Below the pieces are notes generated by a model, which saw only the letters and a program-made list of their open reading frames with translations, had not been told where the DNA came from and did not search any database. This document shows, in pieces, positions 36,508-44,675 of a stretch of DNA of 64,000 nucleotides (positions are counted from its first letter, which is position 1; each line of letters begins with the position of its first letter). The position numbers and the translations under genes were made by a program. Source of the DNA: Pedobacter sp. FW305-3-2-15-E-R2A2 (GTDB lineage: Bacteria; Bacteroidota; Bacteroidia; Sphingobacteriales; Sphingobacteriaceae); assembly GCF_038446955.1 (NCBI RefSeq), contig NZ_CP151803.1, positions 1,054,001-1,118,000 of the forward strand, written 5' to 3'.

Positions 36508-37292
36508 TAAATTTTTTAAAGGAGAGTACATTTACAGTGAATGAGGTAATTGTCAAAGCATGGGCGGTTACCAGAAGGAATTACTTCTCTATCGCTACAC
36601 TATGCTTTTTAATGTTCATCACCTCTAATGCATCAGGTTTGATGGCATTTTTTCTGAAAGATGTGAATAAAGGTCTGAGTGCGCTAATGGCACTGGTTTT
36701 TATCATGTTCTATTTCACGATCAACCTTTCTCTTTTTCGTTATATTTTCCATTTACTGGATGATGAAGAACGTGATGTGAGCATCGTGAGTACCATTCCG
36801 ACCAAGCGGCAAATTATTAAATTCCTGATTGGAATGTTGTATTTCATCCTTTGCATCGCAGGGGTGTATACGGTAGTCATTCTTCTTGCTTTTCCTTTTA
36901 TTTATACGGGAATCAGAATGGAGATCATTACCAATATTGCGATTTCTATCGGGATCATCGCCATGTTTATTACCTGGGTAAGGATTTCTTTTTATCCATT
37001 CTTTATCCTTGATAAGAATCTTGCACCTTTTGCATCGATTAAATATAGTCTGGCTACTACAAGAGGGAATTTTACCAAGATCTTATTGCTGTTATTGATA
37101 TTGGGGAGTTTTTACCTGTTATGCATGTTCTTTGGTTATATCAAATGGCCGATCATTGCTTTCCTTTTAAATATTCTAAGCTCTTTTATCATTGTTCCTT
37201 TATCGAGTGTTGCCCTGACTATTGCTTATCGCAAAATGGTAAGTGAATACAAAGGCGAAGGAGAACCAGACATTTTACACAATATAGTTTAA
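36504..37292 (+). CDS. Polytopic membrane protein of unknown function
   Basis: This 262-residue integral membrane protein has about six hydrophobic helices (near 25-45, 55-80, 105-130, 135-160, 188-210, 215-245). It overlaps the preceding glycosyltransferase by 4 bases and precedes the GH3-like gene by 9. No named family is recognised. Confidence 0.7.
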   Translation: MINFLKESTFTVNEVIVKAWAVTRRNYFSIATLCFLMFITSNASGLMAFFLKDVNKGLSALMALVFIMFYFTINLSLFRYIFHLLDDEERDVSIVSTIPTKRQIIKFLIGMLYFILCIAGVYTVVILLAFPFIYTGIRMEIITNIAISIGIIAMFITWVRISFYPFFILDKNLAPFASIKYSLATTRGNFTKILLLLLILGSFYLLCMFFGYIKWPIIAFLLNILSSFIIVPLSSVALTIAYRKMVSEYKGEGEPDILHNIV

Positions 37293-37301
37293 AACGCGTT
37301 T

Positions 37302-38834
37302 ATGGGATTAAAAGCGGCATTAAGTAAACCGTTTGCTGCTCTTGTTGTTAAGGGCATCAATAAATGGAAAAAAAATGCAGTAGGTGCTCAGCAGACCATT
37401 CTGGTACAACTCATCGACTCCGCAAAGGATACTGCTTTTGGTAAAGATCATGATTTCGGAAACATCCGGAATTATGAAGACTTTAAGAAAAACGTACCTA
37501 TCAGGGATTATGAAGGCTTGAGGTCTTATATCGACAGGGTAGTGGAAGGCGAGGCCGACGTGATGTGGAAGGGGAAACCGGAATACTTTGCCAAGACTTC
37601 AGGCACAACCTCGGGTGTCAAATACATTCCGATTTCTAAGGAATCTATGCCGGAGCATATTAAAGCTGCCAGAAATGCCTTGTTAACTTATATCCATGAA
37701 ACGGGCAAAGTGAAGTTCATCAATGGGAAAATGATCTTTTTACAGGGAAGTCCGGTGATGCATAAAAAGAACGGCATCAATGTAGGCCGTTTATCCGGTA
37801 TCGTTGCCCATCTTGTTCCTAAATATTTGCAGAAAAACCGTTTGCCTTCTTATGAAACCAATTGCATTGAAGATTGGGAAGAAAAGGTAGATGCGATTGT
37901 TTCAGAAACTTTTCATCAGAACATGACTTTGATCTCGGGGATTCCACCTTGGGTACAAATGTATTTTGACAAGCTTGCCGAGAAATCCGGCGGAAAAAAA
38001 ATCAAAGATATCTTTCCTGAATTTAGCCTCTTCGTTTATGGCGGGGTAAATTACGAACCTTATCGTGCGAAGATAGAAGAGAGCATTGGAAGGAAGATTG
38101 ATGCAATTGAAACTTATCCTGCTTCAGAAGGATTTATCGCTTATCAGGATAGTCAGCAGGATAAAAGCTTATTGCTGTTGGCAAAAGCAGGTATGTTTTA
38201 TGAGTTTATTCCTGCAGATGAATATTATAATGAAAATCCAACACGTTTAAGTCTGGCAGAAGTAGAGCTGGAGCAAAATTATGCTTTGATTCTGAATACG
38301 AATGCCGGATTATGGGGTTACAGCATTGGTGACACGGTTAAGTTTGTTTCCAAAGATCCTTATAAGATTATGGTAACGGGTAGAATTAAACATTTTATCT
38401 CCGCTTTTGGAGAACATGTGATTGGCGAGGAAGTAGAACATGCGTTGCTATCCGTGGCGAATGAAGAAGGTGTAGGTATCACCGAATTTACCGTGGCCCC
38501 ACAAGTGAGTACCCCGCAGGGAGAATTGCCTTACCATGAATGGTTTGTGGAATTCTCGGCCGCCCCGAAAGACCTTCTTGCTTTTAGTAAAAAGGTAGAT
38601 AAGGCTTTGCAAAAGAAGAATATTTACTATTTTGACCTCATTGAAGGAAAAATACTGCAACCTTTAATCATTCGTTCCCTTCAAAAAGATGCATTTGTAA
38701 GCTATATGAGGGGACAGGGTAAGCTCGGCGGACAAAATAAAGTTCCCCGTTTATCAAATGACAGGAAGATTGCGGATGATTTAAGTAGTTTTACAATTCG
38801 TCATAGGGACGAGCAACAAGAAGAATCTAATTGA
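37302..38834 (+). CDS. GH3 auxin-responsive-promoter family protein (acyl-adenylate amido synthetase homologue)
   Basis: The 510-residue product has the three nucleotide motifs of the GH3/JAR1 branch of the ANL superfamily: SGTTSGVKYIPIS near 98, YPASEGFIAYQD near 275, and VTGRIKHFISAFGEHV near 360. Plant GH3 enzymes join amino acids to acyl acids through adenylates. Bacterial homologues are common in Bacteroidota, but their substrates are not established. The neighbourhood (two GT2s, a membrane protein, dxr) hints at a lipid or polar-headgroup role; that is inference. It overlaps dxr by 4 bases. Confidence 0.85.
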   Translation: MGLKAALSKPFAALVVKGINKWKKNAVGAQQTILVQLIDSAKDTAFGKDHDFGNIRNYEDFKKNVPIRDYEGLRSYIDRVVEGEADVMWKGKPEYFAKTSGTTSGVKYIPISKESMPEHIKAARNALLTYIHETGKVKFINGKMIFLQGSPVMHKKNGINVGRLSGIVAHLVPKYLQKNRLPSYETNCIEDWEEKVDAIVSETFHQNMTLISGIPPWVQMYFDKLAEKSGGKKIKDIFPEFSLFVYGGVNYEPYRAKIEESIGRKIDAIETYPASEGFIAYQDSQQDKSLLLLAKAGMFYEFIPADEYYNENPTRLSLAEVELEQNYALILNTNAGLWGYSIGDTVKFVSKDPYKIMVTGRIKHFISAFGEHVIGEEVEHALLSVANEEGVGITEFTVAPQVSTPQGELPYHEWFVEFSAAPKDLLAFSKKVDKALQKKNIYYFDLIEGKILQPLIIRSLQKDAFVSYMRGQGKLGGQNKVPRLSNDRKIADDLSSFTIRHRDEQQEESN

Positions 38835-39982
38835 AAAATATAGCTATACTAGGTGCTACGGGTTCTGTAGGAACTCAAGCCTTAGCTGTAATCCAGGCAA
38901 ACCCGGGATTATACAAGGTTTCAGCACTAACCGCTCAATCGAATGCCGCATTGTTAATCAGTCAGGCGTTAACGTTCCTGCCGGATTTGGTGGTGATCGG
39001 TGATGAAAATCAATATCAGGCGGTAAAATCCGCATTGTCAGGAACTGTGATCCGCGTGTTGGCAGGAGAAGAAGCTTTATGTGAAGCCGCATCCTTAGCC
39101 GAGGTAGATATGGTGCTGACAGCGATTGTGGGTTCCGTAGGTTTACGACCAACTATAGCGGCTATAGAAGCAGGAAAAGAGATCGCCCTTGCGAACAAGG
39201 AAACACTTGTTGTAGCTGGAGATCTGATTACCCGGCTGGCCAAAAAATATGGGGTAAGTATCATTCCGGTAGATTCTGAACATTCGGCAATTTTTCAATG
39301 TCTGGTAGGCGAGGGGAATGAGTCGATTGAAAAGATTTACCTGACGGCATCCGGTGGCCCTTTCAGAGGAAAAGACCGGGAATTTTTGGCCAATGTGACT
39401 AAAGTCCAGGCTCTGAAACACCCGAACTGGGTGATGGGTGCCAAGATCACCATTGACTCTGCTTCCTTAATGAATAAAGGGTTGGAAGTGATCGAAGCCA
39501 AATGGTTGTTTGACCTGGAGGCTGATCAGATTGATGTGATCGTACATCCCCAATCGATCATCCATTCCATCGCACAGTTTAAAGACGGATCGATGAAAGC
39601 GCAAATGGGCGTTCCGGACATGAGACTGCCAATTCACTATGCTTTAGCCTATCCTCATAGAATAAGCAGCGACTTTAGGCGTTTTAACTTTCTGGACTAT
39701 CCTGAACTGAGCTTTTATAAGGCGGATAACGATACTTTTAGAAATCTGGATCTGGCCTATGTTGCACTACGCAAAGGAGGAAACATGCCTTGCATCATTA
39801 ATGCCGCAAATGAGGTGGTGGTTAATGCCTTTTTACAGGATCAGATCGGTTTTTTACAGATGAGTGATGTAATTGAACAATGCATGGAAGAAATTGCATT
39901 TATTGATGAACCAGGCCTGAATAATTATTTAGAAACGGATCATCATACGCGTATATTTGCCAATCAATTAGTAACAAAATAG
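38831..39982 (+). CDS. dxr: 1-deoxy-D-xylulose-5-phosphate reductoisomerase
   Basis: The 383-residue product is the committed MEP-pathway enzyme for isoprenoids. It has the NADPH-binding GATGSVGTQAL, the metal site DSEHSAIFQCL, ASGGPFR, and the flexible-loop region HPNWVMGAKITIDSASLMNK. It begins with TTG at 38831 inside the GH3 stop region. No better start exists, because the N-terminus matches the family from the second residue. Isoprenoid supply fits the polyprenyl-phosphate-type glycosyltransferase upstream. Confidence 0.96.
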   Translation: MKNIAILGATGSVGTQALAVIQANPGLYKVSALTAQSNAALLISQALTFLPDLVVIGDENQYQAVKSALSGTVIRVLAGEEALCEAASLAEVDMVLTAIVGSVGLRPTIAAIEAGKEIALANKETLVVAGDLITRLAKKYGVSIIPVDSEHSAIFQCLVGEGNESIEKIYLTASGGPFRGKDREFLANVTKVQALKHPNWVMGAKITIDSASLMNKGLEVIEAKWLFDLEADQIDVIVHPQSIIHSIAQFKDGSMKAQMGVPDMRLPIHYALAYPHRISSDFRRFNFLDYPELSFYKADNDTFRNLDLAYVALRKGGNMPCIINAANEVVVNAFLQDQIGFLQMSDVIEQCMEEIAFIDEPGLNNYLETDHHTRIFANQLVTK

Positions 39983-40020
39983 AATTTTAACAATCAAAAT
40001 AAAAACATTTAATATAAGAT

Positions 40021-41355
40021 ATGAGCGGATTGATTATGGCTGCCCAGTTACTTCTGGGGTTATCGATACTGGTAATTTTACACGAATTAGGACATTTTCT
40101 GGCGGCACGTGCCTTTGGGATTAAAGTGGAGAAGTTTTATTTGTTTTTTGATGCCTGGGGTGTCAAATTGTTTAGTTTCAAACGTGGTGATTGTGAATAC
40201 GGAATAGGATGGTTGCCGCTTGGTGGCTATGTGAAAATTGCAGGGATGATCGATGAATCAATGGACACTGAGGCAATGAAACAACCGGCACAACCCTGGG
40301 AATTCAGGTCTAAACCAGCATGGCAACGTTTAATCGTGATGCTGGGCGGGGTAATCGTAAATATTGTAGTGGGTATTTTCATCTTCTGGATGATGACTTT
40401 CAAGTATGGGGAAACGTATATTCCAAATAGCTCTGTTCTTAATGGAATTAATCCGGGAGTAATCGGTAAAGAAATAGGCTTACAAAGAGGTGATAGGGTA
40501 ATTGCCGTAAATGGTAAGAAAGTGATCCGCTTTGAGGAGCTGATCAGCTCGAAAGTATTACTGGGTAATACGACGCTGACGGTTGTTCGTGGTAACAAAA
40601 CATTAGATGTTAAAGTTCCTGATAATATCCTGAACAAGGTTTCTGACCTTGGGATCGAAGAGTTTATCAGCAGGGTTCCTTTACTGAGTACTACAGTAGA
40701 TAGCATTATCGCAGGGAAGGCTGCTGCTAAAGCCGGACTGCAAAAAGGAGATCAGATTTTGTTAGTTAACAATGTTCCGGTTAAGTCAAATGTAGATCTT
40801 AGGGAACAGCTTGAAAAATACAAAGGAAAAACAGCAGATTTTGCGGTAAACCGTGCCGGAAAAACAATAGATTATAAGATTCCTGTTGATACTGCAGGTA
40901 CCATAGGCTTTGCTTTTAATATCAATGAGATTAAACAGGAAACCATTAAATACGGTTTCTTTGCAGCCTTACCTATCGGGATTGACCAGGCATGGAAAAC
41001 ATTCAGTGATAATGGTAAAGGAATCTGGAAAGTATTAACCGGAAAGATTAAAGCAAATAAAGCATTTTCAGGCCCTGTGGAGATCGCGCGTAAAGTTTAC
41101 GGTGGTGAATGGATCTGGGCAAGATTCTGGGCTTCTACAGGCTTTATTTCGATTGCACTGGCATTTATGAACTTGTTGCCTATCCCTGCTTTAGATGGTG
41201 GTCACGTGATCTTCCTGTTGGTAGAAATGGTGAAAGGAAAACCACTTAGTGATAAATTCCTGGAACGTGCACAAATCGTAGGTTTCGTAATGTTGCTGGC
41301 ATTGATGGTGTTTGTATTGGGGAATGACATCTTCAAAGCCTTCTTCAAAGCTTAA
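40021..41355 (+). CDS. rseP: Site-2 intramembrane metalloprotease RseP
   Basis: The 444-residue inner-membrane protease has a zinc motif HELGH at residues 21-25 in the first helix, two PDZ domains (about 130-200 and 215-290) and the LDG motif (NLLPIPALDGGH) in a late helix. It cuts anti-sigma factors and signal-peptide remnants. Some Bacteroidota FecR-type anti-sigma factors need such a protease, which could link it to the pair at 48292-49989; that is inference. dxr-rseP adjacency is common in bacteria. Confidence 0.95.
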   Translation: MSGLIMAAQLLLGLSILVILHELGHFLAARAFGIKVEKFYLFFDAWGVKLFSFKRGDCEYGIGWLPLGGYVKIAGMIDESMDTEAMKQPAQPWEFRSKPAWQRLIVMLGGVIVNIVVGIFIFWMMTFKYGETYIPNSSVLNGINPGVIGKEIGLQRGDRVIAVNGKKVIRFEELISSKVLLGNTTLTVVRGNKTLDVKVPDNILNKVSDLGIEEFISRVPLLSTTVDSIIAGKAAAKAGLQKGDQILLVNNVPVKSNVDLREQLEKYKGKTADFAVNRAGKTIDYKIPVDTAGTIGFAFNINEIKQETIKYGFFAALPIGIDQAWKTFSDNGKGIWKVLTGKIKANKAFSGPVEIARKVYGGEWIWARFWASTGFISIALAFMNLLPIPALDGGHVIFLLVEMVKGKPLSDKFLERAQIVGFVMLLALMVFVLGNDIFKAFFKA

Positions 41356-41360
41356 GGCAA

Positions 41361-41897
41361 ATGACAGATTACTTTGAATTTTACGGTTTACCGGTAAGTT
41401 TCAACCCTGATGCAGGTTTGGTGAAAAAGAAGTTCTATGAGCTGAGCAAAAAGTATCATCCCGATTTTTATATTAATGCTTCTGATGAGAAGCAGGAAGA
41501 GGTCTTAGAGCTGAGTACGGTGAATAACAAAGCGTACCAGGTATTGAGCGATCCGCAAAAGAGATTACACTACATCCTGGAACTAAAAGGTCAGCTAACA
41601 GAGGGGGAGAACTATAAGCTTCCTCAGGACTTCCTGATGGAGATGATGAATGTAAACGAATCACTGATGGATTTACAATTTGACCCGGATGCAGAACGTT
41701 TAGCGGGGTTGAAGATTGAGGTAGATGGAATAGAAAAGGGATTAAGTGATAAAATCGCTGCGCTGACGACTTCATTTGAATCAGAGGATGCAGAAGGTCA
41801 GACTGATCTGCTGATCGCTATAAAGGATTTATATTACCGAAATAAGTACTTATACCGGATCCGGGAAAGTATCCATAAGGCCGAATCGGCCGCTTAG
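41361..41897 (+). CDS. hscB: Co-chaperone HscB (J-domain)
   Basis: The 178-residue product has an N-terminal J-domain (about 1-75) with HPDF at 33-36, the HscB form of HPD, and a C-terminal three-helix domain. It delivers the IscU scaffold to HscA in Fe-S assembly. Neither hscA nor iscU is in the window. It ends the operon before the terminator at 41904. Confidence 0.85.
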   Translation: MTDYFEFYGLPVSFNPDAGLVKKKFYELSKKYHPDFYINASDEKQEEVLELSTVNNKAYQVLSDPQKRLHYILELKGQLTEGENYKLPQDFLMEMMNVNESLMDLQFDPDAERLAGLKIEVDGIEKGLSDKIAALTTSFESEDAEGQTDLLIAIKDLYYRNKYLYRIRESIHKAESAA

Positions 41898-41903
41898 GTG
41901 TTA

Positions 41904-41945
41904 AAGCATTGTAAAAAAGCTGATTTCGGCTTTTTTACAATGCTT
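41904..41945 (+). terminator. Rho-independent terminator after hscB
   Basis: A perfect 17-bp stem (AAGCATTGTAAAAAAGC and its complement) with an 8-base loop is seen, followed by a short T-rich tail. It ends the glycosyltransferase-to-hscB operon. Confidence 0.8.
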
Positions 41946-41953
41946 GTTTGAGG

Positions 41954-41961
41954 TACTTTTG
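41954..41961 (+). promoter_or_regulatory. Promoter -7 box (TACTTTTG) for the DUF3817 gene
   Basis: TACTTTTG fits TAnnTTTG and lies 16 bases before the ATG at 41978, just after the hscB terminator. It also argues against the in-frame TTG start at 41948. Confidence 0.5.
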
Positions 41962-41977
41962 CCATCAAATCACTTAT

Positions 41978-42262
41978 ATGACTACATTATCTATTTTTAG
42001 AAAAGTTGCTGTTGCTGAAGGGATCTCATATCTCTTGCTGTTGTTTGTCGCAATGCCATTGAAGTATTGGGCAGGAATGCCACTCGCTGTAAAATATACT
42101 GGCTGGGCGCATGGTTTGCTGTTTGTGATGTATATCGTGATTCTGATCATGGCATGGCAAGAATATAAATGGAAGTTTAGCAAGACTGTAATGATTGGAG
42201 CGGCTTCTTTGTTACCTTTTGCGCCGTTTATCGTGGATAAAAAGCTAAAAGAAGAAAAATAA
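41978..42262 (+). CDS. DUF3817 small membrane protein
   Basis: This 94-residue protein starts at ATG 41978. It has three hydrophobic helices (about 14-32, 40-62, 70-86). RKVAVAEGISYLLLLFVAMPLK and the WAHGLLFVMY helix match DUF3817, small integral membrane proteins of unknown function. It is a single-gene unit between the terminator and tRNA-Leu. Confidence 0.8.
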   Translation: MTTLSIFRKVAVAEGISYLLLLFVAMPLKYWAGMPLAVKYTGWAHGLLFVMYIVILIMAWQEYKWKFSKTVMIGAASLLPFAPFIVDKKLKEEK

Positions 42263-42268
42263 AAATAA

Positions 42269-42302
42269 TTGTTGCTAATTAGGATTGTGTTTTATACATT
42301 TG
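42269..42302 (+). promoter_or_regulatory. Promoter of tRNA-Leu
   Basis: TTGTTG (42269-42274) and TACATTTG (42295-42302) are separated by 20 bases, matching the Bacteroidota TTG-N19-21-TAnnTTTG pattern. It lies 21 bases before the tRNA. This is the cleanest promoter in the window. Confidence 0.75.
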
Positions 42303-42323
42303 CAACCCGCTAACAAAGCAAAT

Positions 42324-42403
42324 GCCCAGCTGGCGGAATTGGTAGACGCGCTGGTCTCAAACACCTGTGGGAAACCGTGCCGGTTCGACTCCGGCGCTGG
42401 GTA
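42324..42403 (+). tRNA. tRNA-Leu (anticodon CAA)
   Basis: An 80-base type II tRNA. It has acceptor GCCCAGC pairing with GCTGGGT (one G-T pair), a D-arm with a 3-bp stem, anticodon loop CTCAAAC with CAA at 42358-42360, a long variable arm (11 bases), T-stem GCCGG/CCGGC with loop TTCGACT, and discriminator A. CCA is not encoded. The anticodon stem CTGGT/ACCTG has a T-T mismatch at its second pair. Confidence 0.93.
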
Positions 42404-42404
42404 C

Positions 42405-42438
42405 AAACCCCTTTCTAATCACTTAGAGAGGGGTTTTT
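42405..42438 (+). terminator. Terminator of tRNA-Leu
   Basis: AAACCCCTTTCT pairs with AGAGAGGGGTTT (one mismatch) across a 9-base loop and is followed by T5. It starts one base after the predicted tRNA 3' end. Confidence 0.75.
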
Positions 42439-42447
42439 GGTTTTTGT

Positions 42448-42834
42448 CTATTTTATAATGTGCCCCGCATCGCGTGGAAACGCAGATTTTAACAGCATAG
42501 CTGCATTATCTTTTGGTTTACCGGCTGCGGTTTCTTTGTCCTTTAACAGACGTTCAGTTTCTAGCAAAGAATAAGTATTACCTTCGATCTGAGATGATTT
42601 CCAACTCAAATCGATAGCCAGTCTTTCCATCTCCTTATTATAAGCCGAGGGAGTCATATGGCTCACATTATTTTGAAATTCTTCCTGTAATTGCTTTAAT
42701 TGATTTGCTTCGTCGGCCGTAAATAAGTCGACATCGCATAATATGTCAGTGATCAATTGGAAATTGAAACCTTCCTGGATTTTGCGTTCGTCAATTTCCT
42801 TCCGTAATATGTAGCTATATGAGCTGAAATTCAA
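42448..42834 (-). pseudogene. Truncated Fic-family protein (N-terminal part only)
   Basis: The 128-residue ORF matches the N-terminus of a Bacteroidota Fic adenylyltransferase, including the inhibitory-helix motif SSQIEG (S-x3-E-G). The reading frame then turns into an unrelated tail (KSAFPRDAGHIIK) and stops. The Fic core with HPFxxGNGR is missing, so it cannot transfer AMP. It lies 45 bases from the tRNA-Leu end, which suggests loss during an insertion or deletion at the tRNA. The unrelated tail marks a likely junction near 42480. Confidence 0.65.
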
Positions 42835-42913
42835 TTACGGATCACATAGCTATATATTATAGATCATTTTGTAGTGTATTTTGAGCTGTATTTCATCTTG
42901 TAATGATCCGTAA
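42835..42913. repeat. 10-bp inverted repeat upstream of the Fic remnant
   Basis: TTACGGATCA at 42835-42844 and TGATCCGTAA at 42904-42913 are perfect inverted arms 59 bases apart. The left arm abuts the Fic start codon. The spacer is AT-rich and repeats CTATAT-type words. It could be an operator of the lost Fic gene or an end of a small element. Confidence 0.55.
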
Positions 42914-42973
42914 CTAAATCAAGGACATTATAAAAAATGGTTATCTCGGATCATTAGTTGATAGGAAACTGGC

Positions 42974-43000
42974 AAGGCGCTAACAATATACTAGCGCCTT
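42974..43000. terminator. Hairpin downstream of the DUF1348 gene
   Basis: A perfect 9-bp stem (AAGGCGCTA with TAGCGCCTT) with a 9-base loop is seen. T tails are weak on both strands, so it may end the DUF1348 gene on the minus strand inefficiently. Confidence 0.4.
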
Positions 43001-43023
43001 TTAAACATTAGTGTTTATCTATT

Positions 43024-43437
43024 TTATAGAATTCGATCTTTTTCATCAATGGCCAGATCATTAATGCTTGCGAACCGTTTCTCCATTAGCCCGCATTTAT
43101 CAAATTCCCAAAGCTCATTACCAAAGCTGCAGAACCATTGCCCTTGATGGTTATGCCATTCATATTGAAAGCGAACTGCTATACGGTTGTCAGTAAATGC
43201 CCAAAGTTCTTTTTTAAGCTTGTAGTTAAGTTCATTCTCCCACTTGTTTGCTAAAAACACTTTGACTTCTTCACGGCCTGAGATAAATTCCGACCGATTG
43301 CGCCATTCTGTATTAAGGGTATAAGCCATGCATATTACTTCAGGATTGCGGCTATTCCATGCGCGCTCTGCAAGCATAACTTTCTTCACCGCGGAATCGT
43401 AGTTAAACGGTGGTACTGGGTTTTTAATTTCCATCAA
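43024..43437 (-). CDS. DUF1348 (NTF2-like) protein, possibly short at the C-terminus
   Basis: The 137-residue product has the NTF2-like DUF1348 pattern: a helix with AERAWNSRNPEVICMAYT, then TEWRNRSEFISGREEVKVFL, RFQYEWHN and the GNELWEFD strand ending in FASINDLAID. Relatives I know run about 15-20 residues further, past an R-K-F/P-rich tail. Here the frame stops after DEKDRIL, so the end may be eroded. Function of the family is unknown; a small-molecule enzyme is likely. Confidence 0.7.
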   Translation of the reverse strand: MMEIKNPVPPFNYDSAVKKVMLAERAWNSRNPEVICMAYTLNTEWRNRSEFISGREEVKVFLANKWENELNYKLKKELWAFTDNRIAVRFQYEWHNHQGQWFCSFGNELWEFDKCGLMEKRFASINDLAIDEKDRIL

Positions 43438-43460
43438 TCATTTGATTTATTTGTTATTTG

Positions 43461-43485
43461 AAAAAAGTCCGGCTTATGCCGGGCT
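43461..43485 (-). terminator. Terminator of the alpha/beta-hydrolase gene
   Basis: AGTCCGGC/GCCGGGCT (8 bp, one G-T pair) with a TTAT loop. On the minus strand it is followed by T6, so it ends the hydrolase transcript that stops at 43619. Confidence 0.75.
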
Positions 43486-43618
43486 TGCTTTGATCAGTGT
43501 ATTTCCGATTTTTCAAGACGCTCTACCGCTATGATTAAAATACACATAACTATCCTCTTCAACCTGCCAACTCCAGGTACAGAGCCTTCACATTTAGGCA
43601 GTATTACGCCCCAAAATC

Positions 43619-44587
43619 TTATTTTGGAAGAGTGGAGAGAAACTTCAGTATTTCATTTCCTATCTCCTGTACATGGGTTTCTAACGCAAAGTGGCCAGTA
43701 TCATAAAATTTTACTATCGCGTTAGGAATATCTTTTTTATAGGCCTCAGCTCCGGCTGGAAGAAAAAATGGATCTTTATTTCCCCATACAGCAAGCAGTT
43801 TTGGTTTATTGGTTCTAAAATACTTTTGAAACGATGGATACAGATCAACATTTGTTTTATAGTCTTTCAACAGGTCAAGCTGAATTTCTGCAGATTCTGG
43901 CCTATCTAGAAAATACTGATCCACCATGTAAGCTTCTGGCGCTACAAGCGATGAATCGGTAACACCAGTAAAATACTGGAATTTCGTTCCCTCTTTGGTA
44001 GAAAAAGCCCTTAGCGCATCTCTATTTTCTTGGGTGTCATTTTCCCAATATTTCTGAATTGGATTCCACCCCGTACTCAATCCTTCTACATAGGCATTGC
44101 CATTCTGCGAAATAATCCCGGTAATTTTCTCTGGATTCGCAAGTGCCAGACGAAATCCGGTTGGCGCACCATAATCGAATACATAAATTGCAAACCTTTT
44201 TAAACCTAATTCATCTATAAAACCCTGCATTGTTTTAGCCAGATTTTCAAAAGTGTAGGCATAAGTTGTGCGATCTGCCAAATCAGTATTTCCAAATCCA
44301 GGAAGATCAGGGGCTATAATGTGATATCTTTTGTTTAATATCGGTATCAGATTACGGAACATATGTGATGATGTTGGGTAACCATGCAACAATAATATTG
44401 TTGGTGCTCCTGCTGGGCCGGACTCTCTGTAAAATACGTCAAGTCCGTTTACATTTACCTTTCGGTGATGAACAACCCCAACTTCTAAAGCAGGACTTGT
44501 TTTAACTGTGGTTGATTGTGCCATAATTTCTGTTCTCCCTAATAAGCCAGTCAAGATGATTGTGAAGGCTATTTTTAGTTTTTTCAT
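43619..44587 (-). CDS. Secreted alpha/beta-hydrolase with Asp nucleophile (epoxide hydrolase/dehalogenase-like)
   Basis: This 322-residue protein starts at ATG 44587, preceded by GGAAAAA; the longer frame would use TTG at 44608. A signal peptide (about 1-24, ending MAQ) sends it to the periplasm. The hydrolase motifs are HGYPTSSHMF (oxyanion region), VFDYGAPTGFR with an Asp nucleophile in place of Ser, GNKDPFF (acid) and DTGHFALETH (catalytic His). An Asp nucleophile points to epoxide hydrolase or haloalkane/haloacetate dehalogenase chemistry. It diverges from a LysR gene that probably controls it. Confidence 0.85.
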   Translation of the reverse strand: MKKLKIAFTIILTGLLGRTEIMAQSTTVKTSPALEVGVVHHRKVNVNGLDVFYRESGPAGAPTILLLHGYPTSSHMFRNLIPILNKRYHIIAPDLPGFGNTDLADRTTYAYTFENLAKTMQGFIDELGLKRFAIYVFDYGAPTGFRLALANPEKITGIISQNGNAYVEGLSTGWNPIQKYWENDTQENRDALRAFSTKEGTKFQYFTGVTDSSLVAPEAYMVDQYFLDRPESAEIQLDLLKDYKTNVDLYPSFQKYFRTNKPKLLAVWGNKDPFFLPAGAEAYKKDIPNAIVKFYDTGHFALETHVQEIGNEILKFLSTLPK

Positions 44588-44625
44588 TTTTTCCTTTTTT
44601 TTATTCAAAAGTAAACCTGATATTT

Positions 44626-44642
44626 AATCATTCAAAATGATT
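44626..44642. promoter_or_regulatory. LysR-type box (ATC-N9-GAT) between hydrolase and LysR genes
   Basis: AATCATT-CAA-AATGATT is a perfect 7-bp inverted repeat that fits the LTTR consensus ATC-N9-GAT and T-N11-A. It lies in the divergent spacer and covers the first in-frame ATG of the LysR frame, which supports the later start at 44676. Confidence 0.6.
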
Positions 44643-44675
44643 TATAAAGATACCATGTATCTCAATTTAAGATTT

